From NCBI RefSeq assembly GCF_024648825.1, contig NZ_JANBBE010000006.1, forward strand, positions 186,001-250,000: a stretch of 64,000 nt of DNA, in the 5' to 3' direction. This DNA is from Lentzea californiensis (GTDB lineage: Bacteria; Actinomycetota; Actinomycetes; Mycobacteriales; Pseudonocardiaceae). The notes below the pieces were generated by a model. The model was not told the origin of the DNA, searched no databases, and was given only the letters and a program-made list of their open reading frames with translations. Made by a program: the position numbers and the translations under genes. Shown here in pieces: positions 54,750-62,501 of this stretch (the stretch's first letter is position 1; every line of letters begins with the position of its first letter).

Positions 54750-55275
54750 TCGCCTGCCGTCCCGCGAAAAAGTCCCTTGTGGACTTCCGGCGTCACCGGA
54801 GGCGCCGGCGACCTGCTGGGCGAAACCCGACGTCAGCGCGGACGCCATCAGGCTGAGCCCCCGCGCGGTGGTGCCGGGACGGAACCGCACGTCCAGCAGC
54901 CGCAGGCCCTCCTCGTACACCGGGACCGCCAGTACCTGGCCAGCCGGCTGCGCATGGCGGTCGCGGAACGCGCCCTCGCCGACACGGGTGGCGCCGGGCA
55001 GCCCGGCGGCGATCCCGCCGGCGCGCCGCACCACGATCTCGCGCGTCAGCCGCGCGCCCGCGAGCTCGTCGCGGCTGCGCGAGTTGCGGCCGGACAGCTG
55101 GTCGTCGATCTCCTTGAGCCCGCCCTCGATCAACACCGTCGTCTTGACGTAGGCCGACCGCCGCGGGTTGCGGGGATCGGCGAGGCTGGGCGGGAGATGT
55201 GTTCCCCGAACACCTCAGGCCAGTCGACTTCGTCGTTGAAGTGGACAGGACCCCTGGAGATCACTTCATCACAGC
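54750..55275 (-). pseudogene. Decayed protein-coding gene
   Basis: Protein-like sequence runs leftward in two frames: VISRGPVHFNDEVDWPEVFGEH (about 55275-55205), then after a frameshift LADPRNPRRSAYVKTTVLIEGGLKEIDDQLSGRNSR, REIVVRRAGG and VYEEGLRLLDVRFRPGTTARG (to about 54860). No start codon with a ribosome site precedes the first part and later sequence loses coding character. It looks like an inactivated gene; the family is not recognised. The rest of 54614-55396 holds nothing else supportable. Confidence 0.4.
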
Positions 55276-55396
55276 ACGGGCCACGGGCAACGGCCCGCGG
55301 CCCTCTTGAAGAGGAGGATGACGCGCGGAACCCGACGCCTCATCGTGGAACCACGAGGAATGGGCGAAAGGAACCTCGATGAGCGGGAGGACGCCG

Positions 55397-55993
55397 TCAG
55401 ATGCCGTAGCTGAAGTGGAGCAGACCGGCGAGTTCCCCGTCTCCGGCCACGAGCTCGACGCACGACACGCCCAGGCCGCAGTCGTCGGCCGGGAACAGCA
55501 TCACGTTGAGCCCGGATTCCTGGTCGACGACCTCGTCGGGCCAAGGCCCCCTCCGGTGAACGCTCCCGGCCGACAGCACCTCTTCCCTGAGCCGGCCGAG
55601 GGTCTCCGCCGTGAGGAATCCGGTGGCCTTCTGACTGGCCAGACAGGTGTAGCCCTCGATGGTCATGAGGCCGGCCTGGTCGTGCCGCCACTCGGCCGTG
55701 GCGAGTTCTTCGGGCCCGGCCAGCGCGATGAACACGACGCGCACGTCGTACCGCGTCCCGCCGGGTTCGTCGTAACCGTCCACGCCGACGAAGACCGGGT
55801 AGGTCCCCGGCGGAACCTCGTAGGCCCTCTCACCGAAGGGCGCGTCGTCCGGCGTGGACCAGACGATCGGCCCGTCGGTCACCAGGTCGCCCGCGCGATC
55901 GATCCACCGCGGCAGGGCACCGCACGGTGAGTTGAGATCGACCCAGGCCCAGTTCCGCTTGATCAGCTCCGGCACGAACAAGTCCACGTCCAC
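55397..55993 (-). CDS. DUF4241-like protein
   Basis: GTG 55993 follows AAGGA; the frame is open further upstream without clear similarity. The 198-residue product has YEVPPGTYPVFVGVDGYDE, VAFIALA-type VVFIALAGPEELATAEWRHD and FLTAETLGRL, resembling DUF4241, whose members are often immunity-type or uncharacterised proteins. No toxin gene is evident beside it. It is divergent from the five-gene operon starting at 56111, with the palindrome GGCCGATCGGCC (56061-56072) between them. Confidence 0.6.
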   Translation of the reverse strand: MDVDLFVPELIKRNWAWVDLNSPCGALPRWIDRAGDLVTDGPIVWSTPDDAPFGERAYEVPPGTYPVFVGVDGYDEPGGTRYDVRVVFIALAGPEELATAEWRHDQAGLMTIEGYTCLASQKATGFLTAETLGRLREEVLSAGSVHRRGPWPDEVVDQESGLNVMLFPADDCGLGVSCVELVAGDGELAGLLHFSYGI

Positions 55994-56110
55994 GGGGAAA
56001 TCCTTGCACGACAGCGGATTTCGACCTCGCGCGCCGTTGTGGGACTTCTCCCCGCGCATAGGCCGATCGGCCGTCGCCACGCGACCTGCAATGGATCTAG
56101 GTTTGCCGGT

Positions 56111-56692
56111 GTGACTGAACAGGGGGAACCTCACTCACGCCGTGCGTTCTCGCCTGGCGTCGCCGTGCTGGCCGGCTTCGTCGTGCTCGTCGGCAACCCG
56201 TGGGTGAACGAGGAGCTCACCCTCGCGTTGTCCGGCTCCGAATCCGCGTTCCGCTTCGCCAACGTGGTGTTGTCCTATCCGAGCTGGCACGTGGACGTCG
56301 ACCGCGCCGGCTCGTTCCTGTTCTGGTTCGCGAACCTGCGGACGGTGGTGTTCGTGCTGCTGGCCGTCGCCGGGCTGTCCAGGGTGTCGCGCTGGGTCAG
56401 TGATGCTGCGGGAGGCGCTGGTCTGTTCGTCGCCACCGTGGGACTGACGACGCTCAGCGCGGTGGCCGCCGGGCTGGCTTCCAGTGTGGTGGGGGTGGCT
56501 CTGCTCGACACGAGAGCCGCTCTTCCCTACATCATTCCCGGCCAGTCCGAGGAGTTCTTCCTCAGCCAACTCAGCTCGTCGGCGATGTTCGGCGTCCTGT
56601 TCGGCTCGGTGCTCGGCGCCGTCGTCGCCTTGCAGCGCCGGAAACCGGTGAACCGCGAACGCCGTACCAACGCACCGAAGTCGTTGTGGTGA
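56111..56692 (+). CDS. Four-helix membrane protein heading the LexA-paralogue operon
   Basis: This 193-residue protein starts at GTG 56111 and has four predicted membrane helices (about 15-32, 73-92, 107-135, 160-178) with short loops, one reading NVVLSYPSWHVDVDRAGSF. No family is recognised. Only ten bases separate its stop from the next start, so it is probably co-transcribed with the following four genes, although it lacks their shared motif. Confidence 0.65.
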   Translation: MTEQGEPHSRRAFSPGVAVLAGFVVLVGNPWVNEELTLALSGSESAFRFANVVLSYPSWHVDVDRAGSFLFWFANLRTVVFVLLAVAGLSRVSRWVSDAAGGAGLFVATVGLTTLSAVAAGLASSVVGVALLDTRAALPYIIPGQSEEFFLSQLSSSAMFGVLFGSVLGAVVALQRRKPVNRERRTNAPKSLW

Positions 56693-56702
56693 AGGAGCAT
56701 CG

Positions 56703-58349
56703 ATGAGCCGGCCGACCGCTTTCTCCCCCGACGACACGACTCGATATCTGTGTGTCGCGGCCAGGACCGACGAGGGCTTCGCCGAACGGATGACCGAAGC
56801 CCTGGTAACCGAGGACCTGCACGCGGTGGCGCCGTCGGTCGGGTTCTCACTGCGCCCGGTGCTGTTGCACGCGCTGGCCGGGATCCGGCAACGCCAGGTG
56901 CGGGACTGGTGCCTGCTCGCGGCGACGGCACTGGCCCTCGTCGCCTCTCCACTGTGGACGGTCCTGGCGCTGCTGGTGGTCCTGCCCGTCGCCGGTGGTC
57001 TCGCCCGGCGCGCCGCGGAGTCCCGCAGGTTGCGCGACGCCGTGTTCGCGCTCGTCGCGCTGGCCGTCCTGGTGTTCGTGAGCGTGTCGATCGTGTCCGC
57101 GCTCGGCACCGCCCCGGAAGCGACGCGGAGCCGTTCGCGGCCGGAGCCCCCGGTCGACGACTGGCTGGTCGGCCTGCCCTGGCTCGCGGTGCTGATCGGC
57201 CTGGTCATGTACGCGCTGGTGGTGTGGAACGAGTGGCGGACCCGCCAGACGCTGCTGAGCGAGCTCACCCGCGCCGCGTTCCGCCCGGAGGACGCGCCCG
57301 CGCTGCCCGCAGGCCAGGCGTGGTTGGCGGACCGGCTCGAGGCGGTCGACGAGGCCGAACGCGGGAACGTGACGGTCTACGACGGTTTCGCCCCGTTCGC
57401 CGGCCACGGCCCGCTGGTGTCGACGTGGTCGTTCGCCCTGCCGTCGCTACGACCTGATTCCGATGCCGGCACCGAGAACGTGGTGCCGCTCGACACCGTC
57501 GAACTGGTCGGCCACGTGCGCGACCGGCTGGCGGGCATCGGCGCAGGGCCCGACGAACTGCCCGGACTGTTCCTCACCGAGCGGGCCTTCGTCAGCGGCA
57601 ACGCGCTCACCATGCACCCGGCCCTCCTGCCCGAGCGCGATCAGGCGCCACATCAACAACTCCAGGTCGAGGACCTGGCCCGGCTCGCCGCGCGCCCCCA
57701 CGGCTCGGCGAGGCACTACCTGTGCGCGCAGGTCCCGTCGTGGGGCAGCGAGGTGGTCGCGAGCACGTTCCTGCACTTCTCCACCGACGGCCGGCTTCTC
57801 TACCTGCAGTGCGACCGCACCGTGCTGGGCCCGTTGTGGCAGCAGTACCACGACGTGGACCGGATCAGCCCGGTGCTCACCGCGGGCGCGATCGGTCGCA
57901 TGCTGGCCAGAGCGGCGAGCGGACTGTCCAGCGCGGTGCCGCGCGCTCCCCTCCGCGTGGTGCGCGACGCGACCTTCCACTGGCGCTGGCAACGGCACCG
58001 CACCGTGGAGCGGGCGATCGCACTGCAGGACCTCGGCTACAGCTACGGCGCCCGCTTCAGCGTCCGCGAGGAGGCCACGGACGCCAACTACCACAACTAC
58101 TTCCAGAAGACCGACGCCGCGAAGCACCTCAAGCTGATCGAACGCCACGTGCTGGCCGCCCTGCTGGACTTCCTCGACGAGCGCGGCGTGGACACCACCG
58201 AGTTCCGCAACCGCCAGATGACGATCCTCAACCAGGGCGTCATCCAGACCGGCGGCATCAGCAACGTGGGCAACCAGGCGATCGGCAGCGAGGCCACCGC
58301 GACCGCGCACTTCGCCACCCCCGAACCCACCGCCGGGAAACCGACGTGA
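56703..58349 (+). CDS. Membrane protein with C-terminal SNVGNQA motif
   Basis: This 548-residue protein has four membrane helices in its first 180 residues, in two pairs (about 67-100, then 111-134 and 157-179). A large soluble domain follows (about 185-500) with HFSTDGRLLYLQCDRTVLGPLWQQYHDVDRISPVLTAG, and a short tail, N510-T548. The tail contains QTGGISNVGNQAIG, nearly repeated at the N-terminus of the next protein. The soluble domain has no recognised catalytic motif. A membrane receptor or effector that contacts the next protein through the shared motif is an attractive inference. Confidence 0.75.
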   Translation: MSRPTAFSPDDTTRYLCVAARTDEGFAERMTEALVTEDLHAVAPSVGFSLRPVLLHALAGIRQRQVRDWCLLAATALALVASPLWTVLALLVVLPVAGGLARRAAESRRLRDAVFALVALAVLVFVSVSIVSALGTAPEATRSRSRPEPPVDDWLVGLPWLAVLIGLVMYALVVWNEWRTRQTLLSELTRAAFRPEDAPALPAGQAWLADRLEAVDEAERGNVTVYDGFAPFAGHGPLVSTWSFALPSLRPDSDAGTENVVPLDTVELVGHVRDRLAGIGAGPDELPGLFLTERAFVSGNALTMHPALLPERDQAPHQQLQVEDLARLAARPHGSARHYLCAQVPSWGSEVVASTFLHFSTDGRLLYLQCDRTVLGPLWQQYHDVDRISPVLTAGAIGRMLARAASGLSSAVPRAPLRVVRDATFHWRWQRHRTVERAIALQDLGYSYGARFSVREEATDANYHNYFQKTDAAKHLKLIERHVLAALLDFLDERGVDTTEFRNRQMTILNQGVIQTGGISNVGNQAIGSEATATAHFATPEPTAGKPT

Positions 58350-58363
58350 CAGGAGCAAGACCG

Positions 58364-58726
58364 ATGCCGGACAACTCACCGAACCACGGCGTCCAGCAGT
58401 TCGGCGGGGTGAGCAACGTCGGCAACCAGGCGGTTGGCCAGCATGCCCGCGCGATCAGCCACGGCCTCCGGTTCACCGCGTCGCCGACGACCAGCGACCT
58501 GGTGACCGAGCTGATGACGTTGCTGGAACGCCACCGCGCGGAACTCCCCGACGCGGTCGACGAGGTCGCCGAGGAACTGCAGGACGAACTGGACTCGGCC
58601 GAGCCCGATCGAGGCGCGGTCGCGCGGACCCTCGAGCGGCTCAACATCATGGTCCGGCCCGTCGCACCGCTCGTCGAGACGGTCGGCGAGTTGACGAAGG
58701 CGGTCGACTCGGCGTTCGGCGCGTGA
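58364..58726 (+). CDS. Small helical protein with N-terminal SNVGNQA motif (putative adaptor)
   Basis: ATG 58364 follows AGGAG. The 120-residue product begins with NHGVQQFGGVSNVGNQAVG (residues 7-25), matching 16 of 24 aligned residues of the preceding protein's tail. A predicted helical bundle or coiled coil follows (about 40-118: SDLVTELMTLLERHRAELPDAVDEVAEELQDELD...). Its stop overlaps the next start (GTGA). The layout, a short glycine/asparagine-rich motif fused to a helical domain, resembles adaptors that signal by homotypic motif stacking; this is inference. Confidence 0.65.
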   Translation: MPDNSPNHGVQQFGGVSNVGNQAVGQHARAISHGLRFTASPTTSDLVTELMTLLERHRAELPDAVDEVAEELQDELDSAEPDRGAVARTLERLNIMVRPVAPLVETVGELTKAVDSAFGA

Positions 58727-59082
58727 GTCCCTGGCTGCCCGTCGCCGCAGCCCTCATCGCCGCCGTCTGCACCGCAGGTGGCGCGGTCCTGGGTGCGAGG
58801 ATGAACGCGAGGGCGGGCGATCGCGCGACCGAACAGCGCGAAGCGCAGGGCCGCCGGGAGGAGTGGTCGAAGCGCTTCTTCGAGGTGCTCGCCTACGTCG
58901 TCGACGAATCCTCGCGCAAGAGGGCGGTGGGGTTCGAGGTCATGACCGCACTGGCTGAATCGGACCTCGCGGGCCCGGAGGAGCTGAAGTTGTTGGACGC
59001 CCTCACCGAGCGCGTGCTCAACCCTCTTCTGAGAGAGCTCGAGCAGGAACTTCCCGCCGACGAAGGGCGAGGCACCCCGTGA
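58723..59082 (+). CDS. Single-pass membrane protein with cytoplasmic helical domain
   Basis: GTG 58723 overlaps the upstream stop by four bases. The 119-residue product has one N-terminal membrane helix (about 3-24, [20 protein letters not shown]) and a charged helical domain ([39 protein letters not shown]). No family is recognised. Its stop overlaps the start of the LexA paralogue in the same way, so all three proteins are made in a coupled fashion. Confidence 0.65.
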   Translation: MSPWLPVAAALIAAVCTAGGAVLGARMNARAGDRATEQREAQGRREEWSKRFFEVLAYVVDESSRKRAVGFEVMTALAESDLAGPEELKLLDALTERVLNPLLRELEQELPADEGRGTP

Positions 59083-59960
59083 CCGAGCCCTTGAACCCGA
59101 CCGCTGAGCAGGTGGCGGCCGCCCGTCTGCGCGTGGTGCTGGACAGGCGGGCCGGCAGGACCACCTCACCGATCATCACCGCGCTGGCGGCAGTGGTCGT
59201 GGACGCACTCGCGCCGGCCGGCACAGAGCCCGCGGTGCCAGATCCGGCCGTACTGCGGAACACAGCACCAGCCGCGTTGGAAAGCGAACGCACGACCGCG
59301 TTGCGGGTGCGTGTCACGAACGGTGAGGACACAGCGAGTCTCACGCTTCGTCAGCGCAAGGTTCTGACCGTCATCCGCGACTGGATCGACCGGTTCGGCT
59401 ATCCGCCGAGCGTGCGAGAGATCGGCGAGGCGGTAGGCCTGACATCAACGTCCTCGGTCGCCTACCAATTGCGTGCGTTGGAGCGCAAGGGTTTCCTTCG
59501 GCGCGACCCCAACCGGCCACGGGCAGTCGGCATGGTGCCCGCTGAGGCCGGGGGTGAATTCGACCCGCTGGACGAGCCCAAGCCCGCGTACGTGCCCGTG
59601 CTGGGTACCGTCGCCGCCGGCGGGCAGATCGTGTCGGAGGAGTCGATCGACGACGAGGTGCCGTTGCCGCGGGAGATCGTCGGCGAGGGCGAGCTGTTCG
59701 TGCTGAGGATGACCGGCGACTCGATGGCGGCCTCGATCGAGGATGGTGACTGGGTCGTCGTCCGCGCTCAAGCCGATGCCGCCGACGGCGAGATCGTCGT
59801 CGCGTCCGTCGGCGGCGAGGCGACGGTGAGAACCCTCCAACGCCAAGACGGTCACCTGTGGCTGCTGCCGCACAACGACGTCTACGAGCCGATCAACGGT
59901 GACAACGCCACGATTCTCGGCAAGGTGGTCACAGTGTTGCGGAGTCTGTTGACCGCCTAG
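59079..59960 (+). CDS. LexA paralogue with N-terminal extension and Arg in place of the catalytic Lys
   Basis: The 293-residue protein carries an almost canonical actinobacterial LexA from residue 88: helix-turn-helix [15 protein letters not shown]...[25 protein letters not shown], cleavage-site region VAAGGQ (Ala180-Gly181), and Ser215 in GDSM. The general-base Lys, found as EATVK in LexA, is Arg251 here (EATVRT, an AGA codon), so self-cleavage should be impaired. The first 87 residues ([23 protein letters not shown]...) are not part of normal LexA, which is about 210-260 residues. It is translationally coupled to the small membrane protein and is the last gene of the operon, followed by a strong terminator. 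Confidence 0.85.
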   Translation: MTEPLNPTAEQVAAARLRVVLDRRAGRTTSPIITALAAVVVDALAPAGTEPAVPDPAVLRNTAPAALESERTTALRVRVTNGEDTASLTLRQRKVLTVIRDWIDRFGYPPSVREIGEAVGLTSTSSVAYQLRALERKGFLRRDPNRPRAVGMVPAEAGGEFDPLDEPKPAYVPVLGTVAAGGQIVSEESIDDEVPLPREIVGEGELFVLRMTGDSMAASIEDGDWVVVRAQADAADGEIVVASVGGEATVRTLQRQDGHLWLLPHNDVYEPINGDNATILGKVVTVLRSLLTA

Positions 59961-60029
59961 CGGGTGCGCCGGCGGATGCCGTCACGCGGACGCGATCTTC
60001 GCGCACTCGGACAAGCCCGCATCTGATCG

Positions 60030-60069
60030 GCAGAACGCCCCGGCCGTGAACCCGGCCGGGGCGTTCTGC
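60030..60069 (+). terminator. Strong hairpin terminator after the LexA paralogue
   Basis: GCAGAACGCCCCGGCC (60030-60045) pairs perfectly with 60054-60069, a 16-bp stem with an 8-base loop and no T-run. It closes the operon. Confidence 0.85.
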
Positions 60070-60107
60070 TGACAACAGGGTGAAGACCCTTCGCCCGAAA
60101 GGCCACC

Positions 60108-60437
60108 ATGACAGCGACCGACGCGGAGCTCATCGAGGCGCCGCTGCGCGTGCCGGAGACGTTCGCCTGATATTCGACCGGTACGCGCCGCACGTCCAGC
60201 GCTACCTCGCCCGCCGGCTCGGATCGCCACCAACCTGGGCTGACGGTGGTGCGCGACGTGTCGGCCGGTCATCCCTGGATCGGGATCAGCTGGCCGGTGC
60301 CGGAGGGTTCGGCGTCGTGGGCCGAACCGGTGGTGATGGTGTTCGACGACAAGACCTACGAGTACCTCGGCACGAAGAACAGGCCGCAGGACGCGTCCGG
60401 GTTCGTCGACCGGGTGGCGACCGCAGGTAGCCCGCTT
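60108..60437 (+). pseudogene. Scar of a sigma factor fused to the tail of another gene
   Basis: The plus strand starts ATDAELIEAPLRVPETFA and, after a one-base frameshift stop (TGA 60168-60170), continues IFDRYAPHVQRYLARRLG. This is the N-terminal region of an ECF-type sigma-70 factor. From about 60240 the sequence instead reads VRDVSAGHPWIGISW, VMVFDDKTYEYLG and FVDRVATAG. That resembles the C-terminal part of CU044_5270-type proteins often encoded after such sigma genes. A frameshift plus a large internal deletion has left a non-functional remnant. Confidence 0.6.
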
Positions 60438-60441
60438 GCCG

Positions 60442-60486
60442 TTTTGCGACAACCTGTCGTAATGTTCACGACAGGTTGTCGCAAAA
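60442..60486. promoter_or_regulatory. 45-bp perfect inverted repeat, probable double TetR operator
   Basis: TTTTGCGACAACCTGTCGT (60442-60460) and its exact complement (60468-60486) are separated by 7 bp. Each arm also contains a small dyad (CGACA-N3-TGTCG). It ends 13 bp before the SnoaL-like start and immediately before its GGAGG, so a bound repressor would block transcription of the SnoaL/TetR pair. Confidence 0.8.
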
Positions 60487-60499
60487 CTTTGGAGGACTC

Positions 60500-60940
60500 A
60501 TGACCACGCTCGACGATCGCGCCGAACTCGTCGAACTGCTCAGCCGCTACGCCGACATCGCGGACCTGAAGGAGTTCACGACCCTGCCCGGCCGCGTCTT
60601 CACCGACGCGCTCACGCTGGACTTCGGGTCCGTCACGGGCATGCCGGAGATGACGATCCCGCTGGCCGACTACGTCGAGGTGCTCCGCGCCAGCTTCGCG
60701 CCGTTCAAGGCGACCCACCACGCCATCACCGGTCACGTCGTCGAGATCGACGGCGACACCGCGAAGATCCACGCCCACGTCCGCGCGGAACACTGGCTGC
60801 CGGACGCCGACCGCTGGCTGGTCGTCGGCTTCTACGACAACGAGGCGGTCCGCACGCCGGACGGCTGGCGCCTCACCCGTGTCAAGCTGACCGCGGTCCA
60901 CCAGGAGAACCAGCCCGACCTCGCCACAGCCGCGAACTGA
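60500..60940 (+). CDS. SnoaL-like (NTF2-fold) protein
   Basis: ATG 60500 follows GGAGG. The 146-residue protein begins TTLDDRAELVELLSRYADIADLKEFTTLPGRVFTDALTLDFG, with THHAITGHVVEIDGDTAKIHAHVRAEHW and WRLTRVKLTAVHQ, a SnoaL-type NTF2 fold with polar residues lining the expected pocket. It is 13 bp from the TetR gene and under the same inverted repeat, so it is probably the regulator's target, acting on a small hydrophobic compound. Confidence 0.85.
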   Translation: MTTLDDRAELVELLSRYADIADLKEFTTLPGRVFTDALTLDFGSVTGMPEMTIPLADYVEVLRASFAPFKATHHAITGHVVEIDGDTAKIHAHVRAEHWLPDADRWLVVGFYDNEAVRTPDGWRLTRVKLTAVHQENQPDLATAAN

Positions 60941-60953
60941 GGAGAACAGCGCG

Positions 60954-61586
60954 ATGCCGCGGATCCGAGCCGCCACCATCGAGGAACACCACGAGATGGT
61001 GTGGGCCGACCTCACCGAGGCGGTGCGGCGGCTGCTGCTCGAACGCGACTACGACTCGATCACCATGGGCCACATCGCGACCGAGGCCGGTCTCGCGCGC
61101 AACACCCTCTACAACTACGCCGCCGACAAGAAGACGCTGGTGCTGGAGCTCGCCCGCCGGGCGAGCCGCCCACTGGCCGAGCAGGTGTCCGCGATCGCCG
61201 GGCGGTCCTCCGAGCCGGCGGCGGAGAGGGTGCGGGAGATCGTCGAGGTGATCCTGTCCGGGTCGACGAACCCCGCGATGCGGCTCATGTTCCTGCCGAA
61301 CTCCAGCCCGATGGTCACCGACCTGCCGGACGGTCGGGACAACCCGTTCACCGCGCTCGTCGCCGAGGTGGAGAAGGTCGTCAGGGACGGCGTCGCCGGC
61401 GGCGAGTTCCGCGGCGTCGACGACGTGCGGCTCACCGTGGAGCTGCTGTCCGGCGCCATGCGCGCGGGATGCGAGCGCGTCAGCCGGGACCCGGCCACCC
61501 TTCCCGCCACTGTCCAGGCGGCACAGCGGCTCACGCTCGCGACGCTCACCTCGCCTGCAGCAGGTGAGTCGTGCCGGGCGGGTTGA
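60954..61586 (+). CDS. TetR-family regulator
   Basis: This 210-residue protein has its helix-turn-helix in residues 20-65 (VRRLLLERDYDSITMGHIATEAGLARNTLYNYAADKKTL) and a helical C-terminal ligand domain. It follows the SnoaL-like gene by 13 bp. The large inverted repeat before that gene is the likely operator, giving autoregulation of the pair. Confidence 0.88.
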   Translation: MPRIRAATIEEHHEMVWADLTEAVRRLLLERDYDSITMGHIATEAGLARNTLYNYAADKKTLVLELARRASRPLAEQVSAIAGRSSEPAAERVREIVEVILSGSTNPAMRLMFLPNSSPMVTDLPDGRDNPFTALVAEVEKVVRDGVAGGEFRGVDDVRLTVELLSGAMRAGCERVSRDPATLPATVQAAQRLTLATLTSPAAGESCRAG

Positions 61587-61614
61587 CCACGGTCCCGCTA
61601 CGGCGTCCAGCTGG

Positions 61615-62238
61615 TCAGCCGAGGAACCCGTCGTGGAACAGCAGGCCGGGCAGGAAGAGCAGCACCGGGTAGCAGCAGGCCAGGAGCACGGCGCGGTGGC
61701 GGCTGCGCCACGCCGTCGTGGCCACGCCCGCCACCAGCACGGCGGCACAGCCGGCCAGCCCCATCAGGAAGGCGTGCTCCAGGACGGTCGACGCGGCGAT
61801 CGTCATGTCGTCGTCCAAAGACCAGGACTCGACCGGCGACGAGCGGCGGCCCTTGCCCGGGACCAACGCCATCACGAAGGCGACCTGGACCGACACCGAG
61901 ATGATCGTGAGCACCCGGCCGAGTCTCCCGCGCCGGCCGCCCGGTTTCGACGTGACACCGTCGTTCACCCGGTGGGCGTGCGCGAAGCCGGCCACGAGGG
62001 TGGGCAGCACGAACAACACCAGGGCGACCAGGTACAGCGCGGTCATCCGGGGCCGGTCCTCACGCAGCAGCGTCGGGTGAACGCCCACCGGTGTCAGCGC
62101 CTCGCCGAGCGGCATCCAGAAGTGCTTCTGGAGGAAGAGCAGCGCGACGAACACGATGACCGCGACGACCACGGCGACATCCAGCGCCGGAGAGGCCGGC
62201 GAACTGGATCTCCTCCCCCTCGCCCTCTTCCTCGCCAC
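61615..62238 (-). CDS. Membrane protein of unknown function
   Basis: GTG 62238 follows GGAGGGTG. The 207-residue protein has a basic N-terminus and five to six predicted membrane helices, with loops FWMPLGEALTPVG and LVPGKGRRSSPVESWSLDDD. No family is recognised. It is convergent with the TetR gene and divergent from the secreted esterase. The 263 bp upstream contain a short A/T-rich patch (62411-62434, AATTT...AAATTT) but no gene. Confidence 0.65.
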   Translation of the reverse strand: MARKRARGRRSSSPASPALDVAVVVAVIVFVALLFLQKHFWMPLGEALTPVGVHPTLLREDRPRMTALYLVALVLFVLPTLVAGFAHAHRVNDGVTSKPGGRRGRLGRVLTIISVSVQVAFVMALVPGKGRRSSPVESWSLDDDMTIAASTVLEHAFLMGLAGCAAVLVAGVATTAWRSRHRAVLLACCYPVLLFLPGLLFHDGFLG

Positions 62239-62501
62239 GTCGCCACCCTCCGCTCACAAGCCCGAACGCCCGCGAACACACTACAAGGCAGCTCATGATC
62301 CCAGTGCCGGTTCGCCGACCACCGCAGCGAACCCACCCGCCGCCGGCCAACACTCCGACCGCGACCACAAAGGACGGTCGAGCCGCCGGAGGTCGTTCGT
62401 CGAACGCCGCACCAATTTATCAGTCAGAAATTTGACGACCGTCACGGAAGTGAATAGCTTCGCCCTCCGGGAGGATCCGAACCCTGACCCGGAGGTCGGT
62501 T

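Noticed and set aside
55990..56110. SOS box (GAAC-N4-GTTC type) upstream of the LexA-paralogue operon
   Set aside because: Looked for and not found; only the unrelated palindrome GGCCGATCGGCC is present.
60442..60486. Terminator or riboswitch at the 45-bp inverted repeat
   Set aside because: It lies directly before the ribosome site and start of a gene followed by a TetR regulator; an operator explains position and internal dyads better.
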